Shown here piece after piece: positions 1 through 6,393 of a stretch of 39,357 nucleotides of DNA. Source of the stretch: Rhodoferax sp. (lineage in GTDB: Bacteria; Pseudomonadota; Gammaproteobacteria; Burkholderiales; Burkholderiaceae_C); assembly GCA_031291295.1 (NCBI GenBank), contig JARLJI010000063.1:1-39357 (forward strand). The letters are read 5' to 3'. Position numbers and translations under genes: made by a program. Positions within the stretch are counted from its first letter, which is position 1, and each line of letters starts with the position of its first letter. Under the pieces are notes generated by a model. That model was given only the letters and a program-made list of their open reading frames with translations. It was not told where the DNA came from and did not search any database.

Positions 1-113
1 ACTGCCCCAACGACCTCGCCGAGCTTCACGGCACTGCGCGCAACAAGCTCAAGAGCGCGCAGAAGCGTCCCTCCATCATCGCCGCCTGCTGGATGCAGGC
101 TACGCTTTGGTAA
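1..113 (+). CDS. 3' end of a transposase, probably IS630 family (partial)
   Basis: An open frame enters from the left edge (first full codon at base 3) and stops at TAA 111-113. The 36 visible residues include KLKSAQKRPSIIAACW, which resembles from memory the C-terminal end of IS630-type DDE transposases of proteobacteria. The catalytic residues lie outside the window, so activity cannot be judged. It sits directly before an A+T-rich acetyltransferase gene, which fits an accessory segment. The family call rests on recall of the C-terminal signature only. Confidence 0.5.
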   Translation, partial: CPNDLAELHGTARNKLKSAQKRPSIIAACWMQATLW

Positions 114-124
114 TGTCATGATTT

Positions 125-727
125 ATGGAAATCTCAATAGTGAAAGAAATTGCAAAAAAACTGCTCCGATTGCTTCTAGGTGATTATTCAGCCTATGTAA
201 TCTATGCCAATGTGTCCGGGAAAGGCGACCTCCAGCAAACTGAACCGCATACGACACTTAAAGTATTGTCAGTCGACTCAACAGATATTGGTGCCTGTCC
301 CGAGCCTTTAATTCGCGAGCAAATCGGCTATGCCGGCCCTGGCTCTCATGCTTACGCCTGTTTTGAGCAAGACCGCTTGGTGGGTGTCTGTTTTTACTGG
401 TTTGGTCAGCGATACCTGAAACGCAATTATTGGCCCCTACAGACGGGCGAAGCGAAGCTGGTACAGATCATTACCTTACCGGAGGTGCGCGGGGCTGGTG
501 TTGCCACCCTGCTTATTGCGCAGTCTTGCCATGACATGGCGGCAAGGGGCTTCACCAAGGCGTTTGCACGCGTTTGGCATTCCAATACACCATCCATCAA
601 GGCGTTTGAGCGTGCAGGATGGACACGGATTGCCCTTGTGCTGGAAATCAATCCATTTCGGCAATCACAACCCTTTCGCATTCGTTTCAAAATTAGAGCC
701 CATGAAACGCGAATGCAGCAATCATGA
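125..727 (+). CDS. GNAT-family N-acetyltransferase
   Basis: A 200-residue protein with a GNAT fold. Motif A is at about residues 113-133, with the acetyl-CoA pyrophosphate loop RGAGVA at 122-127 preceded by the strand VQIITLPE. The motif B-like helix NTPSIKAFERAGW is at 154-166. No signal peptide is evident; the first 20 residues form an amphipathic helix. The acceptor substrate cannot be read from the sequence; small molecules, sugars, amines and protein N-termini are all possible. The start ATG is the first in the frame, just after the transposase stop. Codon use and base composition are visibly more A+T-rich than in the following genes, which suggests transfer. It points the same way as the asparagine-synthetase-like gene 105 bases downstream, so the two may act on one product. 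Confidence 0.85.
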   Translation: MEISIVKEIAKKLLRLLLGDYSAYVIYANVSGKGDLQQTEPHTTLKVLSVDSTDIGACPEPLIREQIGYAGPGSHAYACFEQDRLVGVCFYWFGQRYLKRNYWPLQTGEAKLVQIITLPEVRGAGVATLLIAQSCHDMAARGFTKAFARVWHSNTPSIKAFERAGWTRIALVLEINPFRQSQPFRIRFKIRAHETRMQQS

Positions 728-832
728 TTCATGCAATTCCCCCTACCTCTTGGCGGCACTGACTCCCTTCATAATTAAGAAGCCCATTAATTCCCAGCAC
801 CGCCCTGCTCTTGCCGACCCCATTAACGCCCC

Positions 833-2383
833 ATGACATTGACTCAATCATCCCCAGCCTCTGACGCGCCCCGTGCGCGCGGTGCCAGCGCACAAGCCGA
901 TCTGACGGTCGACCGCTTCGGCATCCACTCGCTGTGCTACCGCGTGGATAACGGCCAATTGCGCTTTGCGGCCCGCGCCGATGAGCTGGCGGATGCCGGC
1001 ACCGAGATTGACCCGCAGGCGATTTTTGACTACCTGTACTTTCACGTCATCCCCTCGCCGCGCACCATCTACAAAGGCATCTACCGGCTTCCGCCCGGGC
1101 ACCAGGCGGTAATGGAAAACGGCAAGCTGACGGTGACACCCTACTGGCAGCCCCGCTTCGAAGAGCAACGCAATCCGTCGTTTGCCGCTTTGAAAGACGA
1201 GTTCCGGCAGCTGCTGCAGGAGGCGGTAGCGGCCCAGCTCGACGGCAGCAAGCCGGCCTGCTTCTTGAGCGGCGGCACCGACAGCTCGACCGTGGCAGGC
1301 ATGATCGGGCTGGCCAGCGGCAAAGCGGCGGCCTCGTATTCGATCGGCTTTGACGCGCAAGGCTACGACGAGATGGAATACGCCCGCCTGGCCGCAAGGC
1401 ACTTCAAGACCGAGCACCACGAGTATTACGTCACGCCCGACGACCTGGTGCGCAGCATCCCGGCCGTGGCCGCGTATTTTGACCAGCCTTTTGGCAACTC
1501 CTCGGCCCTGCCCTCCTACTACTGCGCCAGGATGGCGCGCGAAGATGGCGTCAGCAAGATACTGGCGGGCGACGGTGGCGACGAACTCTTTGGCGGCAAC
1601 AGCCGCTACGCCAAGCAGCGGGTGTTTGGCTGGTATGGGCACGTGCCAGGCCTCATTCAAAAAGGCCTGATGGAGCCGCTGCTGGGCAGCCGCGCGGCGC
1701 AGGCCCTGGCGCTGACGCGCAAGGCGGGCAGCTATGTCGAGCAGGCCCGTGTGCCGATGCCCGACCGCATGCAGATGTACAACCTGATCATGCGTCTGGG
1801 CGCCAGCGAAGTGCTGACGCCGCAGCTCATGGCGCAGATTGACGCGACGGCGCCGCTGCAGTTGCAGCGCAGCGTGTGGCAGGCGCCGCAGCAAGCCAGC
1901 GACCTGAACAAGGAGCTGGCCTACGACTGGCGCTTTACGCTGGCCGAGAGCGATTTGCCCAAGGTGCTGGGCGCCACCGGTTGCGCGGGGATGGCCGTGG
2001 GTTTCCCGATGCTCGACCAGCGGCTGCTGGACTTTTCAATCAAGCTGCCCACCGACTACAAGCTCAAGGGCTTGAGACTGCGCTGGTTCTTCAAGGAAGC
2101 GCTGCGCGGCTTCTTGCCCGACGAGACCATTGCCAAAAAGAAGCAGGGCTTTGGCCTGCCTTTCGGCGTGTGGGCGAACACGCACCCGGCCCTAAAAGCA
2201 CTGGCCACCGACTCGCTGCACAACCTGGCCCAACGCGGTGTGGTGCGCGCCGACTTCGTGCAAATCCTGCTGACGCAGCGGCTGCCCGAGCACCCCAGCT
2301 ACTTTGGCGAGATGGTGTGGATCCTGATGATGCTGGAGCAGTGGCTGGCGGCGAAGGCGCCGGGGTTTAGCATGCCGGGCTGA
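833..2383 (+). CDS. Asparagine-synthetase-like amide ligase lacking the glutaminase nucleophile
   Basis: A 516-residue protein of the asparagine synthase family. The ATP-pyrophosphatase (synthetase) domain is intact: PP-loop SGGTDSS at 146-152, AGDGGDELFGG at 245-255, and the late KKKQGFGLPFG segment. The N-terminus begins near the end of the class II glutamine amidotransferase domain (DRFGIHSLCY at 27-36, a motif that normally lies about 100 residues after the catalytic Cys2). The nucleophile and most of the glutaminase domain are therefore absent, and no other frame just upstream supplies them. It should use free ammonia or another amine, or act as an amide-forming ligase as do relatives in lasso-peptide and beta-lactam pathways. 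Relatives also occur in exopolysaccharide/exosortase loci, which fits the PEP-CTERM gene nearby. The ribosome site before the ATG is weak. The actual substrate is unknown. Confidence 0.88.
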   Translation: MTLTQSSPASDAPRARGASAQADLTVDRFGIHSLCYRVDNGQLRFAARADELADAGTEIDPQAIFDYLYFHVIPSPRTIYKGIYRLPPGHQAVMENGKLTVTPYWQPRFEEQRNPSFAALKDEFRQLLQEAVAAQLDGSKPACFLSGGTDSSTVAGMIGLASGKAAASYSIGFDAQGYDEMEYARLAARHFKTEHHEYYVTPDDLVRSIPAVAAYFDQPFGNSSALPSYYCARMAREDGVSKILAGDGGDELFGGNSRYAKQRVFGWYGHVPGLIQKGLMEPLLGSRAAQALALTRKAGSYVEQARVPMPDRMQMYNLIMRLGASEVLTPQLMAQIDATAPLQLQRSVWQAPQQASDLNKELAYDWRFTLAESDLPKVLGATGCAGMAVGFPMLDQRLLDFSIKLPTDYKLKGLRLRWFFKEALRGFLPDETIAKKKQGFGLPFGVWANTHPALKALATDSLHNLAQRGVVRADFVQILLTQRLPEHPSYFGEMVWILMMLEQWLAAKAPGFSMPG

Positions 2384-2384
2384 A

Positions 2385-2442
2385 GTTACTATTGAATGGA
2401 TAGCACATAGTGAAGGTACGTAAAGGTCCAGAGGCCTAAATC
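2385..2442 (+). repeat. Dispersed 55-58 nt element, copy 1
   Basis: A degenerate copy of the element family described in the findings. It has a palindrome-like head ending GGATAGC and a 38-nt tail containing GGTCCAGAGGCCTAAATC. It lies just after the stop codon of the amide-ligase gene, in the gap between it and the convergent ThiF-like gene, where it may help end transcription. The rest of this 126-base gap shows nothing recognisable. Confidence 0.55.
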
Positions 2443-2509
2443 GTTCTTAACTGCGATCCGGTCACCCAGGCCGCAGCAGCTGCGCTGATGCAACCCAAAC
2501 TGACCGTTA

Positions 2510-3400
2510 TTAACCGCCAGAGCGCCCGCGCAGTACCGGCCGTATGAACTTCAACAGCAATTGCTGCAAGGGGTTGGCGTTGCCAAACGGACGCCAGGTC
2601 CGCTTGAGCTTTTGATGATAGGCGTCGAAGTGCATGCCCCAAGGCGCCGCCTTGACGGTGCCGCGCCCCAGCAACAGCTTCAACACCGATGTGCCCGTCA
2701 CGCCGGCGCACAAGTCGCAGGCCATGATGGTGGATGGGCCCCGCTTCTCCCGGAAATTGACCGCTTCCGGCGCCACCAGGTAATGGCGTTGCATCATGGC
2801 GGGCGACAGACCCGCGATAAAACGCGCATATTGCTCGTCCGACTCGTGCCCTTCCACCTTGAAGTAGTCCTCAAAACTCATGCCCGTGGGACTGAAACAG
2901 AGAAAGGCGACGCCCATGCCGAGCGGCGCCGCGGTCAGCGCCGGAATGCCTTTTTCGCGGCACTTCGCAAACACCATGCGCCGCACGGGCAGAGCGAAGA
3001 AGTCCAGTCCGTCCACATAAACGTCGGCATCACGCAAAAACTCATCCACGTTATCTGGCTGAACACCCATGGGGAACAGGCGCAGATCGATTTCCGGATT
3101 GATGTCCCGCGCCATCTGGGCGACGGTGTCTATTTTGGTTTGCCCCATGTAGGGCATAAAAGCACCGGCCTGGCGGTTCAGGTTGTGTATATCAAAGTCG
3201 TCAAAGTCGGCGATGTTGAAATTGGCGATGCCGAGCCGGGCCAGCGTCAGCAAATGCGCGCCACCGACGCCGCCCAGGCCGGCAATGGCAATGCGTGAAC
3301 GGCGGAGTTTTGCCTGTTCAGACTGGGTGACCCAACCGATGTTGCGAGAGAAGGCGGCGTCGTAGTCAAAACCGGGAGATCGAGGCAACGAACCGGTCAT
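2510..3400 (-). CDS. ThiF/MoeB/HesA (E1-like) adenylyltransferase family protein
   Basis: A 296-residue Rossmann-fold protein. The nucleotide loop IAGLGGVGG is at 38-46, acidic residues that should contact ATP (ADFDDFD) at 64-70, LNRQ at 74-77, a conserved Lys in MGQTKID at 85-91, and DGLD at 130-133. These are the adenylation residues of E1-like enzymes that activate C-terminal carboxylates of small ubiquitin-like proteins or peptides. Only one zinc-type CxxC pair (C228, C231) is present; classical MoeB and ThiF have two. No ubiquitin-like partner (MoaD/ThiS) is encoded here, so it is neither thiF nor moeB by context. It converges on the amide-ligase gene, and a functional link is only suggested by position. 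The ATG start has an AGAGG-type ribosome site. Confidence 0.85.
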   Translation of the reverse strand: MTGSLPRSPGFDYDAAFSRNIGWVTQSEQAKLRRSRIAIAGLGGVGGAHLLTLARLGIANFNIADFDDFDIHNLNRQAGAFMPYMGQTKIDTVAQMARDINPEIDLRLFPMGVQPDNVDEFLRDADVYVDGLDFFALPVRRMVFAKCREKGIPALTAAPLGMGVAFLCFSPTGMSFEDYFKVEGHESDEQYARFIAGLSPAMMQRHYLVAPEAVNFREKRGPSTIMACDLCAGVTGTSVLKLLLGRGTVKAAPWGMHFDAYHQKLKRTWRPFGNANPLQQLLLKFIRPVLRGRSGG

Positions 3401-3488
3401 AAAGAGGCCTCTGCAGGTGTTGAACGATGGTCCGTCCGGATTCTTGCGCTTGCAAAATTCATATCCCGAACGTTTACCAAGAATGATA

Positions 3489-3527
3489 GACGCTCAGGTT
3501 GGACGCTCAGGTTGGACGCTCAGGTCG
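3489..3527. repeat. Three tandem 13-bp repeats (GACGCTCAGGTTG)
   Basis: Three head-to-tail copies of a 13-base unit; the third ends TCG instead of TTG. They lie in the 190-base gap upstream of the ThiF-like gene start and downstream of the terminator of the PEP-CTERM gene. No known binding site matches. It could be a slippage-prone tract or part of the upstream control region of the ThiF-like gene. Confidence 0.8.
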
Positions 3528-3590
3528 TCAAAAACCAGGCCCGCGTCGGGCCGCGTCACCTGTCAAACAACCTTCGTCCCGGCTGGCGCA

Positions 3591-3620
3591 CAAAACAAAA
3601 GGCCCGGGATTGCCCGGGCC
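3591..3620 (-). terminator. Rho-independent terminator of the PEP-CTERM gene
   Basis: On the minus strand an 8-bp perfect GC stem (GGCCCGGG / CCCGGGCC, loop of 4) is followed by TTTTGTTTTG. It sits 25 bases past the stop codon of the PEP-CTERM gene and so should end that transcript before the ThiF-like gene. Confidence 0.85.
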
Positions 3621-3645
3621 TTCGTTGCTGCGCGTTGCGAAAGCG

Positions 3646-4437
3646 TCAGGCCTTGTTGGATGACCGGCGGCGCGAAAACCCGAGAGCGAGAAGACCGAGA
3701 CCGACGAGCGCGAGTGGCGAGGGTTCAGGGACATTGAATACCGTATTGGCCGTACCAAATGACGTAACGTTGGCACCAACCACAGGTTGTATACCTTCAA
3801 ACTGGCCCGATGTCAGCGCCATGCTGTAAAACGGTACTGGCGAAACAAAGAAAGCACTCCCAGCAGACGTCAGCAGAAAGCCGGTGGCGGTCTGGCCGAA
3901 GGAGCCACAATTATTGCCGCCGGTACAAGTACTGGTTCCGTTCCCCGTGACCGTGTTGCTCGAGCCCAAAAGAGTGCCCGGGGTCACGGTATAGAGGGTG
4001 AGTCCATTGGCGGGAGGAGTGTAACTAACCGTGCCGGTTGGGGTCAAGTACAAATTGATGCTCCCCGAGGTGAGGCTGAAGGTCGTCGACGAACCCGAAG
4101 TGCTGTAAGTACCCGCACCAAGGAAGGTTGCATACAGTCCGTAGTTATTTCCCAACCCGGATTGACCCCCGCTGTATGTAACGGGGCTGGTTGTGTCATC
4201 CAGACTGAATTGGCCACCGACAAAGACCAAACTGACGTCGAAAGTGGTCGCGCTCGTGAACGTGATGACTTCGTTATATTGACCACCCAGGTCGTTGGCC
4301 GTGAATGGGGAAACCGATCCGGACTGCGCCCCCGGGTTCACCGTGTATGTCGGGAAAACCGGCGTTGCACTGGCCGGAAGCGCCGTGGCGAGGGCAATCG
4401 CGGCGGCGGCCGTAGAAAGCAGCATCTTGAATTTCAT
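3646..4437 (-). CDS. PEP-CTERM secreted protein, similar to flocculation-associated PepA
   Basis: A 263-residue secreted protein. It has a Sec signal peptide (MKFKMLLSTAAAAIALATA, cut near ASA) and a Ser/Thr/Gly-rich body. It ends in a PEP-CTERM sorting tail: VPEPSPLALVGLGLLALGF followed by the basic end SRRRSSNKA. The tail is the signal for cleavage by an EpsH/XrtA-type exosortase in the inner membrane; no exosortase gene is in this window. The segment NNCGSFGQTATGFLLTSAGS and the following FFVSPVPFYSMALTSGQF resemble, as I recall the family, the PepA protein needed for floc formation in Zoogloea. The start was set at the ATG preceded by AAGGAGCG rather than the longer open frame, because it begins the signal peptide. 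A sigma-54 promoter lies 52 bases upstream and a strong terminator follows, so it is probably a single-gene transcript. Confidence 0.87.
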   Translation of the reverse strand: MKFKMLLSTAAAAIALATALPASATPVFPTYTVNPGAQSGSVSPFTANDLGGQYNEVITFTSATTFDVSLVFVGGQFSLDDTTSPVTYSGGQSGLGNNYGLYATFLGAGTYSTSGSSTTFSLTSGSINLYLTPTGTVSYTPPANGLTLYTVTPGTLLGSSNTVTGNGTSTCTGGNNCGSFGQTATGFLLTSAGSAFFVSPVPFYSMALTSGQFEGIQPVVGANVTSFGTANTVFNVPEPSPLALVGLGLLALGFSRRRSSNKA

Positions 4438-4488
4438 GGTTCGCTCCTTGCGTTGACTGATGGTGAAAAGCTTGTGCGAACCAGTTAA

Positions 4489-4503
4489 GCAAATCATGTG
4501 CCA
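4489..4503 (-). promoter_or_regulatory. Sigma-54 (RpoN) promoter of the PEP-CTERM gene
   Basis: On the minus strand the sequence TGGCAC-N5-TTGC matches the -24/-12 consensus (TGGCAC-N5-TTGC) at every fixed base, with GG and GC ten bases apart. The predicted start of transcription is near 4477, giving a leader of about 40 bases that carries AAGGAGCG before the ATG. In Zoogloea, PEP-CTERM genes are known to be controlled by RpoN with the PrsK-PrsR two-component system, so the site fits the gene type. Confidence 0.8.
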
Positions 4504-4560
4504 CCACCAAAAACCACTTAAGAAACAATGGGTTGAGTCCGTCCGATCGCAATGCTCAGG

Positions 4561-4591
4561 CTTGAATGTAAGAAATTTCGACACTTTCAAG
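4561..4591. promoter_or_regulatory. Inverted repeat, candidate enhancer site for a sigma-54 activator
   Basis: Arms CTTGAATGT and ACTTTCAAG (9 bp, one mismatch) are separated by 13 bases. They lie about 84-114 bases upstream of the predicted sigma-54 transcription start, the usual distance for activators of the NtrC type. No binding consensus is known to me for it. Apart from this and the promoter, the 348-base gap between the PEP-CTERM gene and the lipoprotein gene holds nothing I can name. Confidence 0.35.
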
Positions 4592-4785
4592 GTCAAATGG
4601 CGCGTCGATTGAAGGGATGCGGACGGTGATGTTCGGGCAGAAACGCGCGATCCCTGAGGCTCGGGGGCACGATAAACTCCACGCACCTCGCCGTCAGAGG
4701 GCGGGGCATCGCGCAAAGGCACATGAGAGCCGGGAGGAGGTTCACCCAGGTGCTGTGCCGTCAACTCACTGCTTGCGGCACAACA

Positions 4786-5550
4786 CTATTGGGATTTAAA
4801 GCTGACTTGAATACCATTCGTTGCACCATTGGCATTCGAAATCAGCAAGCCGGAAAAACTCAGAGATAAAAAGCTGATCGCACCGGATGTGTCAATCAGA
4901 TAATTTTTCTGGGTATATTGAGTCTGCGCACCAGTTGTGTCGACGAAAACTTCAATGACGGAAAAGATCGCCGTCGTCGGTGAATTTCCCGGGCTGACGA
5001 GAAAACTAAGCTTGTCGGTTCCCGTTGCCGATGTTTTGGCACTGTTTGCATAGCATTGGTAGGTCGCAACCGCTTGCGCTTGCCCAATGGTAATTGTCCC
5101 TGGATATTGACCCGGCGAGCTTGCAACACAGTAAGAAACTGGAGTCAGCGTTCCAAGCAGGAGGTTGTTTGTGGATAAAAAATCCTGATTGATTTCTACA
5201 AACCCATTATCAATTCCATTTATATTGAAAACCCCGGCATTGGTAGAGGTTTTCTGGCGGACTGCCTGATTTTCGAAAGTAAATCCCGCGTAAACTGGTG
5301 TTTCTGTGACAGAAAGTGACGCAGTAAATGGAGATGAAGTTCCACCGGCAGTAGATTGGGCCGTGCCACTCACAGAAATCGTTTTCTGAAACCCCGTGGC
5401 ATAAAGGTTGACAAGTGCCGTTGAAAGCGGAAACGTCGTTGCTGCTGCGGATGTGGCAGCGCCAGTTCCACCGTCAGCCGATCCGCCACACGCGGTGACG
5501 AGCAAGCCGCAAAGAAACGTGGCAATGAAAGTTTTTGCAATCCGTGGCAT
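4786..5550 (-). CDS. Hypothetical lipoprotein
   Basis: A 254-residue protein with a lipoprotein signal peptide: MPRIAKTF, a hydrophobic stretch, then the lipobox LVTAC with the modified Cys at residue 21. The mature start GGSADGG has no Asp at +2, so outer-membrane sorting by Lol is likely. The body is rich in Ser, Thr, Ala and Gly, looks mostly beta, and contains two further Cys (in SYCVASS and TYQCYAN) that may form a disulphide. I do not recognise a family. It lies upstream of the PEP-CTERM gene in the same direction but is separated by that gene's own promoter. Its function is unknown; a surface or matrix role is only suggested by the neighbour. Confidence 0.75.
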   Translation of the reverse strand: MPRIAKTFIATFLCGLLVTACGGSADGGTGAATSAAATTFPLSTALVNLYATGFQKTISVSGTAQSTAGGTSSPFTASLSVTETPVYAGFTFENQAVRQKTSTNAGVFNINGIDNGFVEINQDFLSTNNLLLGTLTPVSYCVASSPGQYPGTITIGQAQAVATYQCYANSAKTSATGTDKLSFLVSPGNSPTTAIFSVIEVFVDTTGAQTQYTQKNYLIDTSGAISFLSLSFSGLLISNANGATNGIQVSFKSQ

Positions 5551-5604
5551 ACCGCCCCTTTGAGTTGGAGATTCGTTGGCGAACTGAGAATTTCACACCA
5601 TCGT

Positions 5605-5626
5605 AAACTGCTTTTAGAAGCAGTTT
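5605..5626. other. Perfect 9-bp hairpin between lipoprotein and methyltransferase genes
   Basis: Arms AAACTGCTT and AAGCAGTTT flank the loop TTAG. It lies in the 159-base gap after the methyltransferase stop and 55 bases before the lipoprotein start. No T-run follows on the minus strand, so it is a poor intrinsic terminator. It may be an attenuating stem or an operator. Confidence 0.5.
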
Positions 5627-5709
5627 GTAGGACAAAGTTACGTCTTGGTGTAAGCGCAGCTTCAGATAGAAAGAACGCAGACGGATTGCGCTGGATAAAC
5701 GGTCAGCGG

Positions 5710-6381
5710 TTAGGCACTGCGTTTGACGGCAATGACATTCAAGGTGTTGCCCGCAACTTTTTCGGATTCAATGTCGAAACCCGCATTGACGATGCGCGAG
5801 CGGATATCGGCCTGATCGTAAGGGGTGTACAGGATGCCCTTGCGAATGGCCCACGCATTGATTCTTTCCGAAATCCATTTAAAGGGCTGAACGCCCCGCG
5901 GGTAAAGAAGAACGTTCACCGCCAGACGCCCGCCCGGCTTGAGCACTCGACACACTTCCGTGAGTCCCGCAACCACGTCGGGAAAGCAATGGATGGCGTT
6001 CGCGATATTGGCCGTATCAAAATAGTCATGTGGTAAGTCGAGAGCCGCCACATCCGCCTGGATCAACCGGATGCCAGGCATCCCCTTGAAACGGCGAATC
6101 GCACCCGCCAGCATGGAGGGCGCGTAGTCGAACCCGACGATCTCAGCATGAATCGGATGTCCGGTGATTTTTTTCCACGCCAGGATGATGCCAAACAGTG
6201 TCCCAGACCCCACGGCCCCTTCAAGGTGGCGAGCCCCAATGTTGTTGCCAAACAGGGAGATCTGCGCCCACAGCGTGCTGCGGTAGGCGAAAGTCAGGAC
6301 AAAAAAGCCGCGAATGTCATACCATATTGGCGGCGAGTCATACGCTTTTTCTATTTTTGACAGGGATTCAGTTGGGATCAC
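5710..6381 (-). CDS. Class I SAM-dependent methyltransferase
   Basis: A 223-residue protein with the class I methyltransferase order. Motif I (EGAVGSGTLFG) is at 54-64, the acidic end of strand 2 (GFDYAPSML) at 83-91, QADVAALDLP around 108-117, and the late RVLKPGGRLAV around 145-155. The pattern is closest to UbiE/Methyltransf_11 proteins that act on small molecules, quinones or lipids; the acceptor cannot be told. The start is GTG with a strong AAGGAG ribosome site seven bases upstream. The gene follows the outer-membrane barrel gene by 12 bases, so it belongs to the same minus-strand transcript as the LolA-like protein and the ABC transporter. It may modify the molecule they carry. Confidence 0.85.
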   Translation of the reverse strand: MIPTESLSKIEKAYDSPPIWYDIRGFFVLTFAYRSTLWAQISLFGNNIGARHLEGAVGSGTLFGIILAWKKITGHPIHAEIVGFDYAPSMLAGAIRRFKGMPGIRLIQADVAALDLPHDYFDTANIANAIHCFPDVVAGLTEVCRVLKPGGRLAVNVLLYPRGVQPFKWISERINAWAIRKGILYTPYDQADIRSRIVNAGFDIESEKVAGNTLNVIAVKRSA

Positions 6382-6393
6382 GGGTACTCCTTA

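Noticed and set aside
2510..3400. Calling the E1-like gene thiF or moeB.
   Set aside because: There is no thiamin or molybdopterin gene nearby and half of the zinc site is missing.
3646..4764. A 372-residue version of the PEP-CTERM protein starting at 4764.
   Set aside because: The extra N-terminal part would hide the signal peptide and would cover the sigma-54 promoter; the ATG at 4437 has a good ribosome site.
5605..5626. Perfect hairpin as a terminator of the methyltransferase transcript.
   Set aside because: No T-run follows on the minus strand; kept as an unexplained hairpin.
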